Of a stretch of 61,198 bases of DNA, positions 24,975 to 34,293 are shown one piece after another. Position 1 is the stretch's first letter; every line of letters starts with the position of its first letter. Source of the DNA: Actinophytocola sp. (GTDB taxonomy: Bacteria > Actinomycetota > Actinomycetes > Mycobacteriales > Pseudonocardiaceae). The position numbers and the translations under genes were made by a program. Below the pieces are notes generated by a model, which worked only from the letters and a program-made list of their open reading frames with translations, was not told where the DNA came from and ran no database searches. The DNA is taken from contig WHSS01000007.1 of assembly GCA_009379975.1 (NCBI GenBank), positions 1 through 61,198 on the forward strand, given 5' to 3'.

Positions 24975-26465
24975 ATGACTGACCCTGCCGAGCGCCACTC
25001 GCCCCACGTGGTCATCGTCGGCACCGGGTTCGGCGGCATCGGGATGGCCTGCGAGCTCCAACGGGCCGGGCACGAGCACTTCACCATCCTGGAAAAGGGT
25101 GACGAGGTAGGCGGCGTCTGGCGGGAGAACACCTACCCCGGCGCGGCCTGCGACATCCCGTCGCCGTACTACTCGTTCTCCTACGAGCCCAACCCGGACT
25201 GGTCGTCGCGGTTCTCGCCGCAGGAGGAGATCCGGCGCTACATGCTGCGCGTCGTCGACAAGCATGACCTGCGCCGGCGCATCCGCTTCGGTACCGAGGT
25301 CACCGCGGCGACCTTCGACGAGCCGTCCGGGCAGTGGCACATCGACACCAGCACAGGTGAGCGGCTGACCGCCGACGTCTTCGTGCCCGCCACCGGTCAG
25401 CTGTCCCGCCCCGCGCTGCCCGGCATTCCCGGGATCGAGACGTTCGACGGCCCGGCGTTTCACTCCGCGACCTGGGATCACTCCGTCGACCTGACCGGCA
25501 AACGCGTCGCGGTGATCGGGACCGGCGCCAGCGCGGTGCAGTTCGTGCCCGCGATCCAGCCGAAGGTCTCGCGCATGACCGTCTTCCAGCGTTCGGCGCC
25601 GTGGATCCTCCCCCGGCCCGAGGTGGTCTACCGGCCATGGCACCACACCATGTTCCGGCGACTGCCCTTCACCCGGCTCGCCGAACGATTCGGGTTCTGG
25701 TTGCTGTGCGAGGTGCTTTCGCTCGGCCTGGTCGACGCACCGTGGATGCGCCCGCTGATCTCGGCGATCTCCACCCGCAAGCTGCGCAAGGAGGTCCCCG
25801 ACCGGCGACTTCGCGCGAAGGTGACCCCGGATTACCCGGCTGGCTGCAAGCGCGGCCTGTTCTCCAACGACTACTACCCCGCGCTCGGCCAGTCCAACGT
25901 CGAGGTGGAGACCACCGCCATCAGCGAGATCATCCCGAACGGCGTCCGCACCGACGACGGCAAGCTGCACGAAGCCGACGTCATCATCTACGGGACCGGG
26001 TTCAAGACCACCGAGTTCCTCGGCCCCATGGCGGTGCACGGGCGGGACGGGCGGAAGCTCGCCGACGTGTGGCACGAGGGCGCGCATGCCTATCTGGGCA
26101 TGACGGTGCCCGGCTTCCCGAACCTGTTCCTGATGTATGGCCCCAACACCAACCTCGGCGTCGGGTCGATCATCTACATGCTGGAGTCGCAGGCCCGCTA
26201 CATCACGCAGGCCGTGCGGCATCTCACCGAGACGGGCCCGGCCGTGCTGGACGTCAAACCCGAAGTGGCGCGGGCCTACGACGAGAAGCTGCAGGCCAGG
26301 CTCGACCGTTCAGTGTGGACACTGTGCTCGAGCTGGTACCGCAACGAATCGGGCCGCATCACCAACAACTGGCCGGGCACCGTCAGCTCCTACCGGCTGG
26401 CCACCCGCACACTGGCGCGCCCCGACTACGAGCTCCGCACCGTGCGAAACAGCACGGCAGCGTAA
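24975..26465 (+). CDS. Flavin-containing (Baeyer-Villiger type) monooxygenase
   Basis: A 496-residue FAD/NADPH enzyme. The FAD Rossmann motif GTGFGGIGMACELQ is at residues about 16-29, the BVMO-like fingerprint FHSATWDHSVDLTGK in the middle, and the NADPH Rossmann motif GTGASAVQFVP follows. GFKTTEF and GPNTNLGVGS are also typical. It oxygenates ketones to esters or hydroxylates related substrates. AAGGAG precedes the ATG. The divergent AraC regulator suggests substrate-induced expression; the substrate may be a ketone or steroid. Confidence 0.9.
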   Translation: MTDPAERHSPHVVIVGTGFGGIGMACELQRAGHEHFTILEKGDEVGGVWRENTYPGAACDIPSPYYSFSYEPNPDWSSRFSPQEEIRRYMLRVVDKHDLRRRIRFGTEVTAATFDEPSGQWHIDTSTGERLTADVFVPATGQLSRPALPGIPGIETFDGPAFHSATWDHSVDLTGKRVAVIGTGASAVQFVPAIQPKVSRMTVFQRSAPWILPRPEVVYRPWHHTMFRRLPFTRLAERFGFWLLCEVLSLGLVDAPWMRPLISAISTRKLRKEVPDRRLRAKVTPDYPAGCKRGLFSNDYYPALGQSNVEVETTAISEIIPNGVRTDDGKLHEADVIIYGTGFKTTEFLGPMAVHGRDGRKLADVWHEGAHAYLGMTVPGFPNLFLMYGPNTNLGVGSIIYMLESQARYITQAVRHLTETGPAVLDVKPEVARAYDEKLQARLDRSVWTLCSSWYRNESGRITNNWPGTVSSYRLATRTLARPDYELRTVRNSTAA

Positions 26466-26487
26466 GCCGCAGCCGGGGCAGCGCGCG

Positions 26488-27381
26488 TCAGGCTTCCTGC
26501 CGCAGGACCATGACCGGACACCCGGCATGCTGGACGAGCGCCTGGCTCGTCGAGCCGAGAAGCAGCCCGGCGAAGCCACCGCGTCCCCTGCTACCCACCA
26601 CGATCAACTGCGCGCTCTGGCTCAGCTCGAGCAGCGTGCGACGCGGCTTGTCCCGCTTGACGACCCGCCGCACCAGCACATCGGGGTACTTCTCGCTCCA
26701 CCCCGCGATGCGCTCGGCGAGCACCACCTGCTCGATCTCCGCCGCCGTGATCGCGGTGCCGTACCTCGCCACGTCAATCACGTCAACGATGGCCTCGGTG
26801 TCATACCAGGCATGCACCGCCAGCAACGGCGCTTCCCGCTGGTCTGCCTCCTCGAAGGCGATACCCAGCGCGGCTTCCGACAGCGGGCTGCCGTCGACAC
26901 CGACCACCACCGGCGCCTGCGGCGATGGCGGGAGGTCGTCCTGACCGCGCACCACCACGACCGGGCAGTGCGCGTGAGCCGTGGTCTGTACCGCGGTAGA
27001 GCCGAGGGCGAGCCCGACCAGGAACCCGTCGTGCCCGGATACACCCAGCACCACCATGCCCGCGGTGCGCGAGGCCTCGATGAGTGCCTCGGGCGGGTTT
27101 TCCTTGACCAGCCGGGTTTCCACCCGCACCGCACCTGCCTCCACCGCTGCGTCCCTAGCCGCGATCAGTGCCGCTTCGCCGCGCTCGGTCAGCTTCGCTC
27201 GTAGCTCATGCGAGGGCGGCCACGCGCCGACGTAATGGCGCGGATACCCCAGCGCATGCAGCAACACGAGCGAGGAATGCCGCCGGGCGGCCTCGGCCGC
27301 ACCCCACAGCACGGCCCGCAGCGCGTGTTCCGATCCGTCGATACCGACCACGATCGCATCGTGGTTCATGTTCTGGGCCAT
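26488..27381 (-). CDS. Universal stress protein, two tandem UspA domains
   Basis: A 297-residue protein with two UspA domains. The first begins AIVVGIDGSEHALRAV and the second VVVGVDGSPLSEAAL. The second keeps the ATP-binding loop GSRGRGGFAGLLLGS followed by CPVMVL; the first has a divergent loop (GVSGHDGFLVGLALGS). Double-domain ATP-binding USPs are typical of actinobacteria, often under hypoxia or stationary-phase control. The ATG at 27381 is preceded by GGGAGGA; an upstream in-frame ATG lacks one. Confidence 0.92.
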   Translation of the reverse strand: MAQNMNHDAIVVGIDGSEHALRAVLWGAAEAARRHSSLVLLHALGYPRHYVGAWPPSHELRAKLTERGEAALIAARDAAVEAGAVRVETRLVKENPPEALIEASRTAGMVVLGVSGHDGFLVGLALGSTAVQTTAHAHCPVVVVRGQDDLPPSPQAPVVVGVDGSPLSEAALGIAFEEADQREAPLLAVHAWYDTEAIVDVIDVARYGTAITAAEIEQVVLAERIAGWSEKYPDVLVRRVVKRDKPRRTLLELSQSAQLIVVGSRGRGGFAGLLLGSTSQALVQHAGCPVMVLRQEA

Positions 27382-27478
27382 GTGTCCTCCCGCGCTCTGA
27401 TGACTTCGCAAGGGACGCTACGAGCGGGCAACCCGCCCATACCGCTGCTGTTGGTCACCGATCGGAGGGACTTCGGTC

Positions 27479-29302
27479 TCAGATCATTCGTTGTCGCAAT
27501 GCGTCGAGCTCGTCGGTCAGCGCGGCGGGCAGCTTGTCACCGAACTTCGCCAGCCACTCCTCGATCATGTCCAACTCGACGCGCCACTCGTCGGGCCGGA
27601 AGGCCAGCGCCTGCTCGATGTCTTCCACTGCGACATCGAGCCCGTTCAGGTCGAGATCGGCCACGGTGGGCACCAGCCCGATCGGCGTCTCCCGCGCGCT
27701 CGCCGTGCCCCGCACCCGCTCGACGACCCACTTGAGCACCCGGGAGTTCTCCCGGAACCCCGGCCACAGGAAGTGGCCGTCTTCGCCGCGGCGGAACCAG
27801 TTGACCTGGAAGATCTTGGGCAGTTTGACGTCGTCGGCGTTCTTGCCGATGGTGAGCCAGTGGGCGAAATAGTCGGCGGCGTGGTAGCCCATGAAGGGCA
27901 GCATCGCCATCGGATCACGGCGCACTACGCCGACCGCCCCGGTCGCCGCGGCGGTGGTCTCCGAGGACAGCGTGGCGCCCATGAATACGCCGTGCTGCCA
28001 GCTGCGGGACTCGGTCACCAGCGGGATGGCGTTCGCGCGCCTGCCGCCGAAGAGGATCGCCGAGATCGGCACCCCCTTGGGGTCGTCCCACTCGTCGGCG
28101 ATGATCGGGCATTGGCTGATCGGCGTGCAGAACCGTGAATTGGGGTGCGCGGCAGGCTCATCGGAACCTGGCTGCCAGTCGCGGCGCCGCCAGTCGGTGA
28201 GGTGGCTCGGCGGCTCGTCGGTCATGCCCTCCCACCACACGTCGCCGTCGTCGGTGAGCGCGACGTTGGTGAAAACCGAGTTGCCCGGTTCGATGGTGCG
28301 CATCGCGACCGGGTTGGTGCCGTAGCCGGTGCCCGGCGCGACCCCGAAGAAGCCGTACTCGGGATTGACCGCATAGAGCCTGCCGTCCTCACCGAACCGC
28401 ATCCACGCGATGTCGTCGCCGAGCGTCTCGGCCCGCCAGCCCTCGATCGTGGGCATCAGCATCGCGAGGTTGGTCTTGCCGCACGCGCTGGGGAACGCCG
28501 CGGCGATGTAGTGGACCGCGTCATCGGGCGAGGTCAGCTTGAGGATGAGCATGTGCTCGGCGAGCCAGCCCTCGTCGCGCGCCATCGCCGACGCGATGCG
28601 CAACGAATAGCACTTCTTGCCCAGCAGCGAGTTACCGCCGTAGCCGGAGCCGTAGCTCCAGATCGCCCGTTCCTCGGGGAAGTGGCTGATGTACTTCGTG
28701 TCGTTGCACGGCCACGGCACGTCCTCCTGGCCGGGCGCCAGCGGCGCGCCGACCGAGTGCAGCGCCTGGACGAACGCGGCATCAGTTCCGTCGGCCCTGA
28801 CGAACTTGTCCAATGCTTGCGAACCCATGCGGGTCATCACGCGCATCGAGATGACCACGTAGGCGGAGTCGGTGATCTCCACGCCCAGCTTCGGGTGATC
28901 GTCGCCGAGCGGCCCCATGCAGAACGGGATGACGTACATCGTCCTGCCACGCATGCACCCCCGGTAGAGCCCGGTCATGGTCGCCTTCATCTCGTCCGGG
29001 TCCAGCCAGTTGTTCGTCGGACCCGCGTCGCGGGTCACCCTAGAGCAGATGAAGGTCCGATCCTCGACTCGCGCCACGTCGCTCGGGTCGGACGCCGCCC
29101 AGAACGAGTTCGGCTTCTGCCGCAACCGCACGAGCGTGCCGGCCTCGACCAGTTCGCCGGTCAGCGCGCGCCACTCCTCCTCCGAACCGTCGCACCAATG
29201 CACGCGGTCCGGGGTGGTGAGCTCGGCGACCTCGCGTACCCAGCGCAGCAGGTCCTGGTGAGTTGTGGGCACCTCATCGAGGCCAGGAATGGTACTGGTC
29301 AT
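27479..29302 (-). CDS. pckG: Phosphoenolpyruvate carboxykinase (GTP)
   Basis: A 607-residue GTP-dependent PEPCK that converts oxaloacetate to PEP plus CO2 at the gluconeogenic branch point. Present are the kinase-1a P-loop [13 protein letters not shown], the [20 protein letters not shown] and [13 protein letters not shown] segments, the [12 protein letters not shown] loop and the [12 protein letters not shown] motif. The length is typical. The ATG at 29302 has GGAGGG six bases upstream; longer in-frame extensions are not coding-like. Confidence 0.97.
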   Translation of the reverse strand: MTSTIPGLDEVPTTHQDLLRWVREVAELTTPDRVHWCDGSEEEWRALTGELVEAGTLVRLRQKPNSFWAASDPSDVARVEDRTFICSRVTRDAGPTNNWLDPDEMKATMTGLYRGCMRGRTMYVIPFCMGPLGDDHPKLGVEITDSAYVVISMRVMTRMGSQALDKFVRADGTDAAFVQALHSVGAPLAPGQEDVPWPCNDTKYISHFPEERAIWSYGSGYGGNSLLGKKCYSLRIASAMARDEGWLAEHMLILKLTSPDDAVHYIAAAFPSACGKTNLAMLMPTIEGWRAETLGDDIAWMRFGEDGRLYAVNPEYGFFGVAPGTGYGTNPVAMRTIEPGNSVFTNVALTDDGDVWWEGMTDEPPSHLTDWRRRDWQPGSDEPAAHPNSRFCTPISQCPIIADEWDDPKGVPISAILFGGRRANAIPLVTESRSWQHGVFMGATLSSETTAAATGAVGVVRRDPMAMLPFMGYHAADYFAHWLTIGKNADDVKLPKIFQVNWFRRGEDGHFLWPGFRENSRVLKWVVERVRGTASARETPIGLVPTVADLDLNGLDVAVEDIEQALAFRPDEWRVELDMIEEWLAKFGDKLPAALTDELDALRQRMI

Positions 29303-29801
29303 TCGTCGCCCTCCTCGTCGTGCGGCGAGCACAGCCCTGCTGGTCAGCGGACGGCCACCGACCGATGGACCGCCGCTGAGCTTCGAACGAGCTGAGTTGG
29401 TCGAGCTGTGACTCATCGTAACGCCAGGTGGCCGGCCCCACAGACGACGAACTCACCCAGGAGTGCACGGAGCATGACGGGACGGACTCCTGATGGGGCA
29501 CCACTTCGAACGGCATGAAGCGGCGGGAAGGCACAGCCCATCGCGCCGGTGTTCAAGGAATTCTTCTCCTAGGAGCACCCGTTCACCATCGTCGTGCGTG
29601 AAAGTTGTTGCTCCCGCACGCTTCATCACTCACGACCCCCGCCGGATGGTCGTGAGTGATGAAGCGTGCTGGGGCAAGGTGTTTCACTCACGAGCGAAGC
29701 TGGGGGTCAGTGCCTTGGAACCGCCGCCCTCAACGACGACCCGCCCTTCTGACGCTGCGAATAACGTTGCGGCGTCGGCAGGCTGCGGCGAAGCTGGTGT
29801 C
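29303..29801. other. Intergenic region between pckG and the GNAT gene
   Basis: Nearly 500 bp between divergent genes. It contains the complete family B palindromic element at 29592-29693. Around 29533-29572 one frame reads like the end of a protein (PIAPVFKEFFS and a stop), but there is too little to name a gene. Otherwise only promoters for pckG and the acetyltransferase are expected. Confidence 0.4.
29592..29693. repeat. Palindromic repeat family B, full copy 1
   Basis: A nested inverted repeat. The outer arms are TCGTGCGTGAAA (29592-29603) and TTTCACTCACGA (29682-29693, one mismatch). The inner arms are perfect over 21 bp (29616-29636 with 29649-29669, built on GCTTCATCACTCACGAC) around a 12-nt loop, and both pairs share one centre. 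The other full copy is at 44363-44465, with flanking similarity (GCGAAGC-GGGGG) on the right side of both. Confidence 0.8.
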
Positions 29802-30287
29802 ATGTTCATCAGAGAGGCCACAGCAGACGACTGGGCGGCGATCTGGCCGTTCCTGCGGCAGATCGTGGCCGAGGGCATGACCTTCACCTGGGACCCCGAC
29901 GTCACCGAAGCTCGCGCCAGGGCGACCTGGATGCACGAGCCGCCAGGACGCACGCTCGTCGCGGTCGACGGCGAGACCGTGCTCGGCACCGCCGAGATCC
30001 ATCGCAACCAGGCAGGCCCGGGTGCGCACGTCGCCAACGCAGGCTTCATGGTCGACCCGGCGCATGCCGGTAAGGGCGTCGGCCGCGCGCTCGGCGAAGC
30101 CGCACTGGCCACGGCGCGTTCCGACGGCTACCGGGCCATGCAGTTCAATGCCGTGGTCGAGACCAACACCGGCGCGATCGCGCTCTGGCAGTCGCTCGGC
30201 TTCGAGATCCTCACCACGGTGCCGGAAGCCTTCCACCACCCCGACAAGGGATACGTCGGGCTGCACGTGATGTATCAACGCCTGTAG
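29802..30287 (+). CDS. GNAT-family N-acetyltransferase
   Basis: A 161-residue GNAT-fold enzyme that transfers an acetyl group from acetyl-CoA. The order of strands fits, with the CoA-binding motif A region NAGFMVDPAHAGKGVGRALGEAAL and the late VVETNTGAIALWQSLGF motif. This pattern is close to phosphinothricin/L-amino-acid acetyltransferase-like GNATs, but the substrate is not clear. It overlaps the convergent oxidoreductase gene by 13 bp. Confidence 0.88.
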   Translation: MFIREATADDWAAIWPFLRQIVAEGMTFTWDPDVTEARARATWMHEPPGRTLVAVDGETVLGTAEIHRNQAGPGAHVANAGFMVDPAHAGKGVGRALGEAALATARSDGYRAMQFNAVVETNTGAIALWQSLGFEILTTVPEAFHHPDKGYVGLHVMYQRL

Positions 30288-31042
30288 TGCACGCCAAGCC
30301 CGGTCTCGCCGGGCGCGAGCTCGGGCCGTAGCACCAGCCCCTCGTCGTAGTCCGGGCCGTGCTCCGGCCGGTACGGCAGCGGCCGCTCGCTGTCCAACGC
30401 GCCCAGGCGCTTGCACAGATCGTCGGCGAACTCGCGGTAGCCGGTCTCCGTGAGCCGGTCCGCGCCATAAAGCACGAGCGGCGCCAGCGGAGAAATCCCG
30501 GAGTAGAAGAACGTGCCGTGCAACACCGGGAACAGCACCTCGTCGATGTGGCCGTGAATCCCGCGCGGACCGAAGCTGCTCTCCCGGGCGCCGACCGAGG
30601 TGATCAGCAGCGCACGCTTGCCCGCGAGGCCACCGTCGCCGTAACGGCGGGTGCGGCCGTCGGCGCCCTTGATGCCGAACGCGAAACCCTGCACGAATAC
30701 CCGGTCGAACCAGCCTTTCAGGATCGCGGGCGGGCCGAACCACCACAGCGGGAAGTGCACGACCAGCGCATCGGCCCAGGCGACCTTCTCCTGCTCAGCG
30801 CGAATGTCTTCGCTCAAGGTCTGCTGGGTGTAGCCACGTTCCTGCTCGGCGCCGACCCGAAGCCGCTCCGGTAACGGCTGTTCGAAGTCGCCGGGACCGA
30901 CCACCGGGTTGAAACCCATGGCATACAGGTCGGACTCGCGGGTTTCGTGCCCGAACTCGTGCAGTATCCGCAGCCCTTCGTCGCGCACCGCCGCGTTGAG
31001 CGAGCGCTGCTCCGGGTGGGCAAAGACCCACAACACCTTCAT
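30275..31042 (-). CDS. NAD(P)H:quinone oxidoreductase-like flavoprotein
   Basis: A 255-residue flavodoxin-fold protein of the MdaB/KefF/NQO1 group. Characteristic are the N-terminal WVFAHPEQRSLNAA, the FMN/FAD-contact segment VVHFPLWWFGPPAILKGWFD and the TSVGARESSFGP loop. It probably reduces quinones or azo-type compounds with two electrons. AAGGGAG precedes the ATG. It is divergent from a GlxA-type AraC regulator that probably controls it. Confidence 0.9.
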   Translation of the reverse strand: MKVLWVFAHPEQRSLNAAVRDEGLRILHEFGHETRESDLYAMGFNPVVGPGDFEQPLPERLRVGAEQERGYTQQTLSEDIRAEQEKVAWADALVVHFPLWWFGPPAILKGWFDRVFVQGFAFGIKGADGRTRRYGDGGLAGKRALLITSVGARESSFGPRGIHGHIDEVLFPVLHGTFFYSGISPLAPLVLYGADRLTETGYREFADDLCKRLGALDSERPLPYRPEHGPDYDEGLVLRPELAPGETGLGVHYRR

Positions 31043-31138
31043 ATCGGCTCCCTTCGCTGGTGTCCTATTCCTCGATCTTGCACATCAAGAACATCCGCTA
31101 CGAGTGGCCTGATGGACAGCATGTGAAAGAATCAGGCC

Positions 31139-32110
31139 ATGAGTCCCGATAAGCATCAAGTGGTGGTGCTGGCCCGGCACGGCATCATGCCGCTCGAACT
31201 GGGCATCGTGCACCAGCTGTTCGGCCAGGCACGCGGTAGCGACGGCGAGCCGTTGTATGCGGTCAGCACGTGCGCGGTCGTCCCCGGTCAGATCTCGACC
31301 GACGCCGACTTCACGATCACCGTCGAGCACGGCATCGAACACCTGGCGCGCGCCGACACCGTGGTCATTCCCGGGTCGCACGATCCATGCGCGACCGACA
31401 CCACCGGCGTACTCGACGAGGTCCTCGCGGCCGCACTCGGTCGCATCCGGCCAGGCACCCGCGTCATGTCGATCTGCACCGGGGCATTCGTGCTGGCCGC
31501 CGCCGGGCTCCTCGACGGCAAGCGCGCGACGACACACTGGAAGTCGGCGGCCCAGTTCCGGCAGCTGTACCCCAGGGTCAAGCTCGACCCGGACGTGCTC
31601 TACACCGACGCGGGCGACGTGCTGACCTCCGCGGGCGAAGCCGCGGGCATCGACCTGTGCCTGCATCTGATCCGCCGCGATCACGGCGCGGCCGTGGCGA
31701 ACGCCGTGGCCAGAAGCACCGTGGTGCCGCCGCACCGGGAAGGCGGCCAGGCGCAGTTCATCGAGCGGCCGGTGCCCGAGCCAAGGATCAGCTCCACCAC
31801 CGCCGCCCGCGCCTGGGCGCTCGAACACCTCGACCGGCCGCTGTCGCTGCGGGAACTCGCCGCACGGGAGTCGATGAGTGTGCGGACGTTCACCCGCCGC
31901 TTCCGGGACGAGGTCGGCATGGCGCCGGTGCGGTGGCTGACCCAGCAGCGCATCGAGCGTGCCCGGAACCTGCTGGAAACGACCGACCTGCCGGTAGACC
32001 GGGTCGCCGAGCGCGCCGGGTTCGGCACCGCGACATCGCTGCGGCAGCACCTGCAGGCCGCGATCGGCGTCTCCCCCAGCGCCTACCGAGCCACGTTCCG
32101 GGCGGCCTGA
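31139..32110 (+). CDS. GlxA-type regulator (DJ-1/PfpI domain plus AraC HTH)
   Basis: A 323-residue protein with an N-terminal DJ-1/PfpI-like domain (VVVLARHGIMPLELGIVHQL; nucleophile-elbow region SICTGAFVLAAAGLLDGKRA) and a C-terminal AraC double HTH (LRELAARESMSVRTFTRRF; FGTATSLRQHL; GVSPSAYR). It lies 96 bp from the divergent quinone oxidoreductase gene and probably regulates it in response to an unidentified small molecule. A second member of this family is at 52241-53269. Confidence 0.9.
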   Translation: MSPDKHQVVVLARHGIMPLELGIVHQLFGQARGSDGEPLYAVSTCAVVPGQISTDADFTITVEHGIEHLARADTVVIPGSHDPCATDTTGVLDEVLAAALGRIRPGTRVMSICTGAFVLAAAGLLDGKRATTHWKSAAQFRQLYPRVKLDPDVLYTDAGDVLTSAGEAAGIDLCLHLIRRDHGAAVANAVARSTVVPPHREGGQAQFIERPVPEPRISSTTAARAWALEHLDRPLSLRELAARESMSVRTFTRRFRDEVGMAPVRWLTQQRIERARNLLETTDLPVDRVAERAGFGTATSLRQHLQAAIGVSPSAYRATFRAA

Positions 32111-32160
32111 GCGATCAGCTGGTCTCGAGTGCCGTGCCGAGTACGCGGTAACGTCGGGGC

Positions 32161-32739
32161 ATGGTCTCTGTGCAATCCACCATGCTGCCTCTGACAACCC
32201 CGGCGCCGGATTTCGCGTTGCCCGATCCGGCAGGCACGGTGCACTCGCTCGACGAGGTCGCGGGCGAGCGCGGGACGCTGGTCGCCTTCGTGTGCAACCA
32301 CTGCCCCTACGTCCGTCACATCGCCGTCGACTTCGGCGCGGCCGCCACGCGCTGGATCGAGGCCGGTGTCGCCGTCGTCGGGATCAACAGCAACGACAGC
32401 GACTCCTATCCCGACGACCGGCCGGAGAAGATGGCCGGGCAGGCGGCGGAATGGGGCTGGCAGTTCCCTTACCTCACCGACGCCGAGCAGGCCGTCGCCC
32501 ATGCCTATCGTGCCGCATGCACGCCGGACTTCTTCCTGTTCGACGCCGGCCGACGGCTGGTCTATCGAGGCCGGTTCGACGGTTCGACACCCGGCAACAA
32601 CGTGCCAATCACCGGCGACGAGCTCGGTGCCGCCGTCGACACGATGCTCGCGGGCGAGCCGGTCACCGAGGACCAGGTGCCCAGCATCGGCTGCAACATC
32701 AAATGGCGACCGGGCAACGAACCACCCCGGTTCGGCTGA
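32161..32739 (+). CDS. Thioredoxin-like/AhpC-TSA family protein
   Basis: A 192-residue protein of the redoxin (AhpC/TSA) thioredoxin fold with the active-site motif VCNHCPYVR (CxxC), a PDFFLFD segment with the cis-Pro position, and the C-terminal SIGCNIKWRPG that marks this subfamily. It has no signal peptide, so it is cytoplasmic. It probably works as a thiol reductase or peroxidase. The stop lies 3 bp from the convergent ArsR gene. Confidence 0.9.
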   Translation: MVSVQSTMLPLTTPAPDFALPDPAGTVHSLDEVAGERGTLVAFVCNHCPYVRHIAVDFGAAATRWIEAGVAVVGINSNDSDSYPDDRPEKMAGQAAEWGWQFPYLTDAEQAVAHAYRAACTPDFFLFDAGRRLVYRGRFDGSTPGNNVPITGDELGAAVDTMLAGEPVTEDQVPSIGCNIKWRPGNEPPRFG

Positions 32740-32742
32740 GCG

Positions 32743-33114
32743 TCACCGCAGTAGCACCCGCAGCTGGTCGAACCGCTCGTCATTGACCGAGTACCAGACC
32801 CAGCTCCCGCGCCGTTCCCTGTGCAGCAAACCCGCGTCGGACAGCACCTTGAGGTGATGGCTCACCGTCGGCTGCGACAGCTCGAGGGCGGCCACCAGGT
32901 CGGCGACACACACCTCGCCGCCCGGCGCAGCCAAAATCAGCGAAAGCAGCCGCAGCCGTGCGGGTTCCGCGACCGCGCGCAACAACGCGGCGAGCTCGTT
33001 GGCGCCCGCCCGGTCCAGCACCGCATCGCGCAGCGGCGTGCAGCACAACGGATCGGTGGCGCAGTCGGGGTCGGTCGGCGCCTTGCTCCTGCGGCCGCGC
33101 TCAGCGAGTGTCAT
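32743..33114 (-). CDS. arsR: ArsR/SmtB-family metalloregulator
   Basis: A 123-residue winged-helix repressor. The recognition region is VADLVAALELSQPTVSHHLKVL followed by the wing ERRGSWVWYSVN. A cluster of N-terminal cysteines (DCATDPLCC) is a likely thiolate site for arsenite or another soft metal; the canonical ELCVCDL site reads EVCVADL here. The ATG at 33114 was preferred over a GTG at 33147. It is divergent from an aquaporin gene, with two direct-repeat operators between them, a layout typical of arsenite-responsive units. Confidence 0.88.
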   Translation of the reverse strand: MTLAERGRRSKAPTDPDCATDPLCCTPLRDAVLDRAGANELAALLRAVAEPARLRLLSLILAAPGGEVCVADLVAALELSQPTVSHHLKVLSDAGLLHRERRGSWVWYSVNDERFDQLRVLLR

Positions 33115-33157
33115 ACCTCGCACGGTAGCCGAAACCTCGACGAACACCGCCGGACAT

Positions 33158-33211
33158 ATTGACAGCCGTCGATATTACTGCTGCAATCGCGACATTGACC
33201 GCCATCGATAT
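33158..33211. promoter_or_regulatory. Two direct-repeat ArsR operators
   Basis: ATTGACAGCCGTCGATAT at 33158-33175 and ATTGACCGCCATCGATAT at 33194-33211 match at 16 of 18 positions and are exactly 36 bp apart. They sit between the divergent arsR and aquaporin genes. The half-site content (ATTGA ... TCGATAT) resembles known ArsR-family operators. Confidence 0.7.
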
Positions 33212-33245
33212 CGGTGGCTGCCCCTTCGTATCGCAAGGAGCGCGC

Positions 33246-33935
33246 TTGATCCGCCCCCTCGTCGCCGAAGCGCTCGGCGCCTGCCTGCTGGTCGCGACCG
33301 TCGTCGGGTCCGGCGTGATGGCACAGGAACTGGCACCGGAGCAGGTACTGCTGCAACTACTGTGTAATGCGCTCGCCACGGTCGCCGTGCTCGGCGTGCT
33401 GATCGCGATGCTGGCCCCGATCTGCGGCGCGCATTTCAACCCCGCGGTCACCGTCGCGGACGCGATACGGGGCGGGACCCGCTGGTCAACGGCCTGCGGC
33501 TACATCGCGGCACAGGTCGCAGGGGGTTGCGCGGGCACCGTGCTGGCCCATGCCATGTTCGGTCAGCGGCTGGTGCAGTGGACGGGGCAGGTACGCGACG
33601 GCGCCGGAGTCTGGCTCGGCGAGGTCGTCGCGACCGCCGGTCTGGTACTGGTGATCATCGTCCTGGCGCAGACCCGCCGGGCGCCGCTGGTGGCGGCCGC
33701 GGTGCCTGCCTGGATCCTCGCCGCCTACTTCTTCACCTCGTCGACGTCCTTCGCGAACCCGGCCGTAACGATCGGACGCGCCCTGACCGGCTCCTTCGCC
33801 GGCATCGCACCGGCCTCGGTCCCCGCGTTCGTGCTCGCCGAGTTCGCCGGCTCCGCGGTCGCGATCGGTCTGGCGCGCGTGCTGCTCGGCAAGCCGCCGC
33901 GCGGCGAGCCGAAGGGGTCCGCCGGTGCCGTATAG
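33246..33935 (+). CDS. Aquaporin-family (MIP) channel linked to ArsR
   Basis: A 229-residue membrane protein with six helices and two NPA half-helices (GAHFNPAVTVADAI and FANPAVTIGRALTGSF). MIP channels beside ArsR genes (AqpS type) commonly pass arsenite or methylarsenite out of the cell. The second NPA loop has Arg (GRALTGSF) in the selectivity-filter position. A TTG start at 33246 was chosen because AAGGAG lies six bases upstream; the longer in-frame extension runs through the operator region. No arsenate reductase gene is adjacent. Confidence 0.85.
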   Translation: MIRPLVAEALGACLLVATVVGSGVMAQELAPEQVLLQLLCNALATVAVLGVLIAMLAPICGAHFNPAVTVADAIRGGTRWSTACGYIAAQVAGGCAGTVLAHAMFGQRLVQWTGQVRDGAGVWLGEVVATAGLVLVIIVLAQTRRAPLVAAAVPAWILAAYFFTSSTSFANPAVTIGRALTGSFAGIAPASVPAFVLAEFAGSAVAIGLARVLLGKPPRGEPKGSAGAV

Positions 33936-34008
33936 GCTGGACTGAGGGGCGGGGCCCCGGGAGTTCGGTTGGCTCAGCCGACTCCGGTTGGACACCCGGA
34001 ACGCGCTA

Positions 34009-34028
34009 ACGTACAATATTCTGTACGT
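34009..34028. promoter_or_regulatory. YefM-type operator (ACGTACA-N6-TGTACGT)
   Basis: A perfect 7-bp inverted repeat ACGTACA / TGTACGT with spacer ATATTC lies 13 bp upstream of the antitoxin start. E. coli YefM binds palindromes with a TGTACA core, so this is a strong candidate for the autoregulatory site. Confidence 0.75.
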
Positions 34029-34041
34029 AAGGGAGGTAGAC

Positions 34042-34293
34042 ATGCGGACCATGAGCTACTCGGAGTCACGCGCGAGGTACGCCGAGACACTCGACTCGGT
34101 CGTCAACGACCGCGAGGAAGTCGTGATCACCCGGGCTGGCCACGAGCCTGTCGTGATGGTCTCACTCGACGACTATGAGTCTCTGAAGGAGACCGCTTAC
34201 CTCCTTCGCAGCCCGGAGAACGCTCGCCGCCTGATCGCGTCGATCGAGCGGCTGGAGGCCGGTGACGGCGAGCTGCACAACCTCGCCGAATGA
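34042..34293 (+). CDS. yefM: YefM/Phd-type antitoxin
   Basis: An 83-residue antitoxin. The N-terminal Phd/YefM DNA-binding domain is recognised by MSYSESRARYAETLDSVVND, EEVVITRAGHEPVVMVSLDDYESL and TAYLLRSPENARRL. The acidic C-terminus would wrap the toxin. GGGAGG precedes the ATG at 34042. The gene overlaps the toxin by four bases (ATGA). It represses its own operon through the palindrome at 34009-34028, and more strongly together with the toxin. Confidence 0.95.
   Translation: MRTMSYSESRARYAETLDSVVNDREEVVITRAGHEPVVMVSLDDYESLKETAYLLRSPENARRLIASIERLEAGDGELHNLAE

Noticed and set aside
29493..29801. N-terminal extension of the GNAT protein
   Set aside because: The in-frame upstream codons run through the family B palindrome and look non-coding; the ATG at 29802 gives a normal GNAT length.
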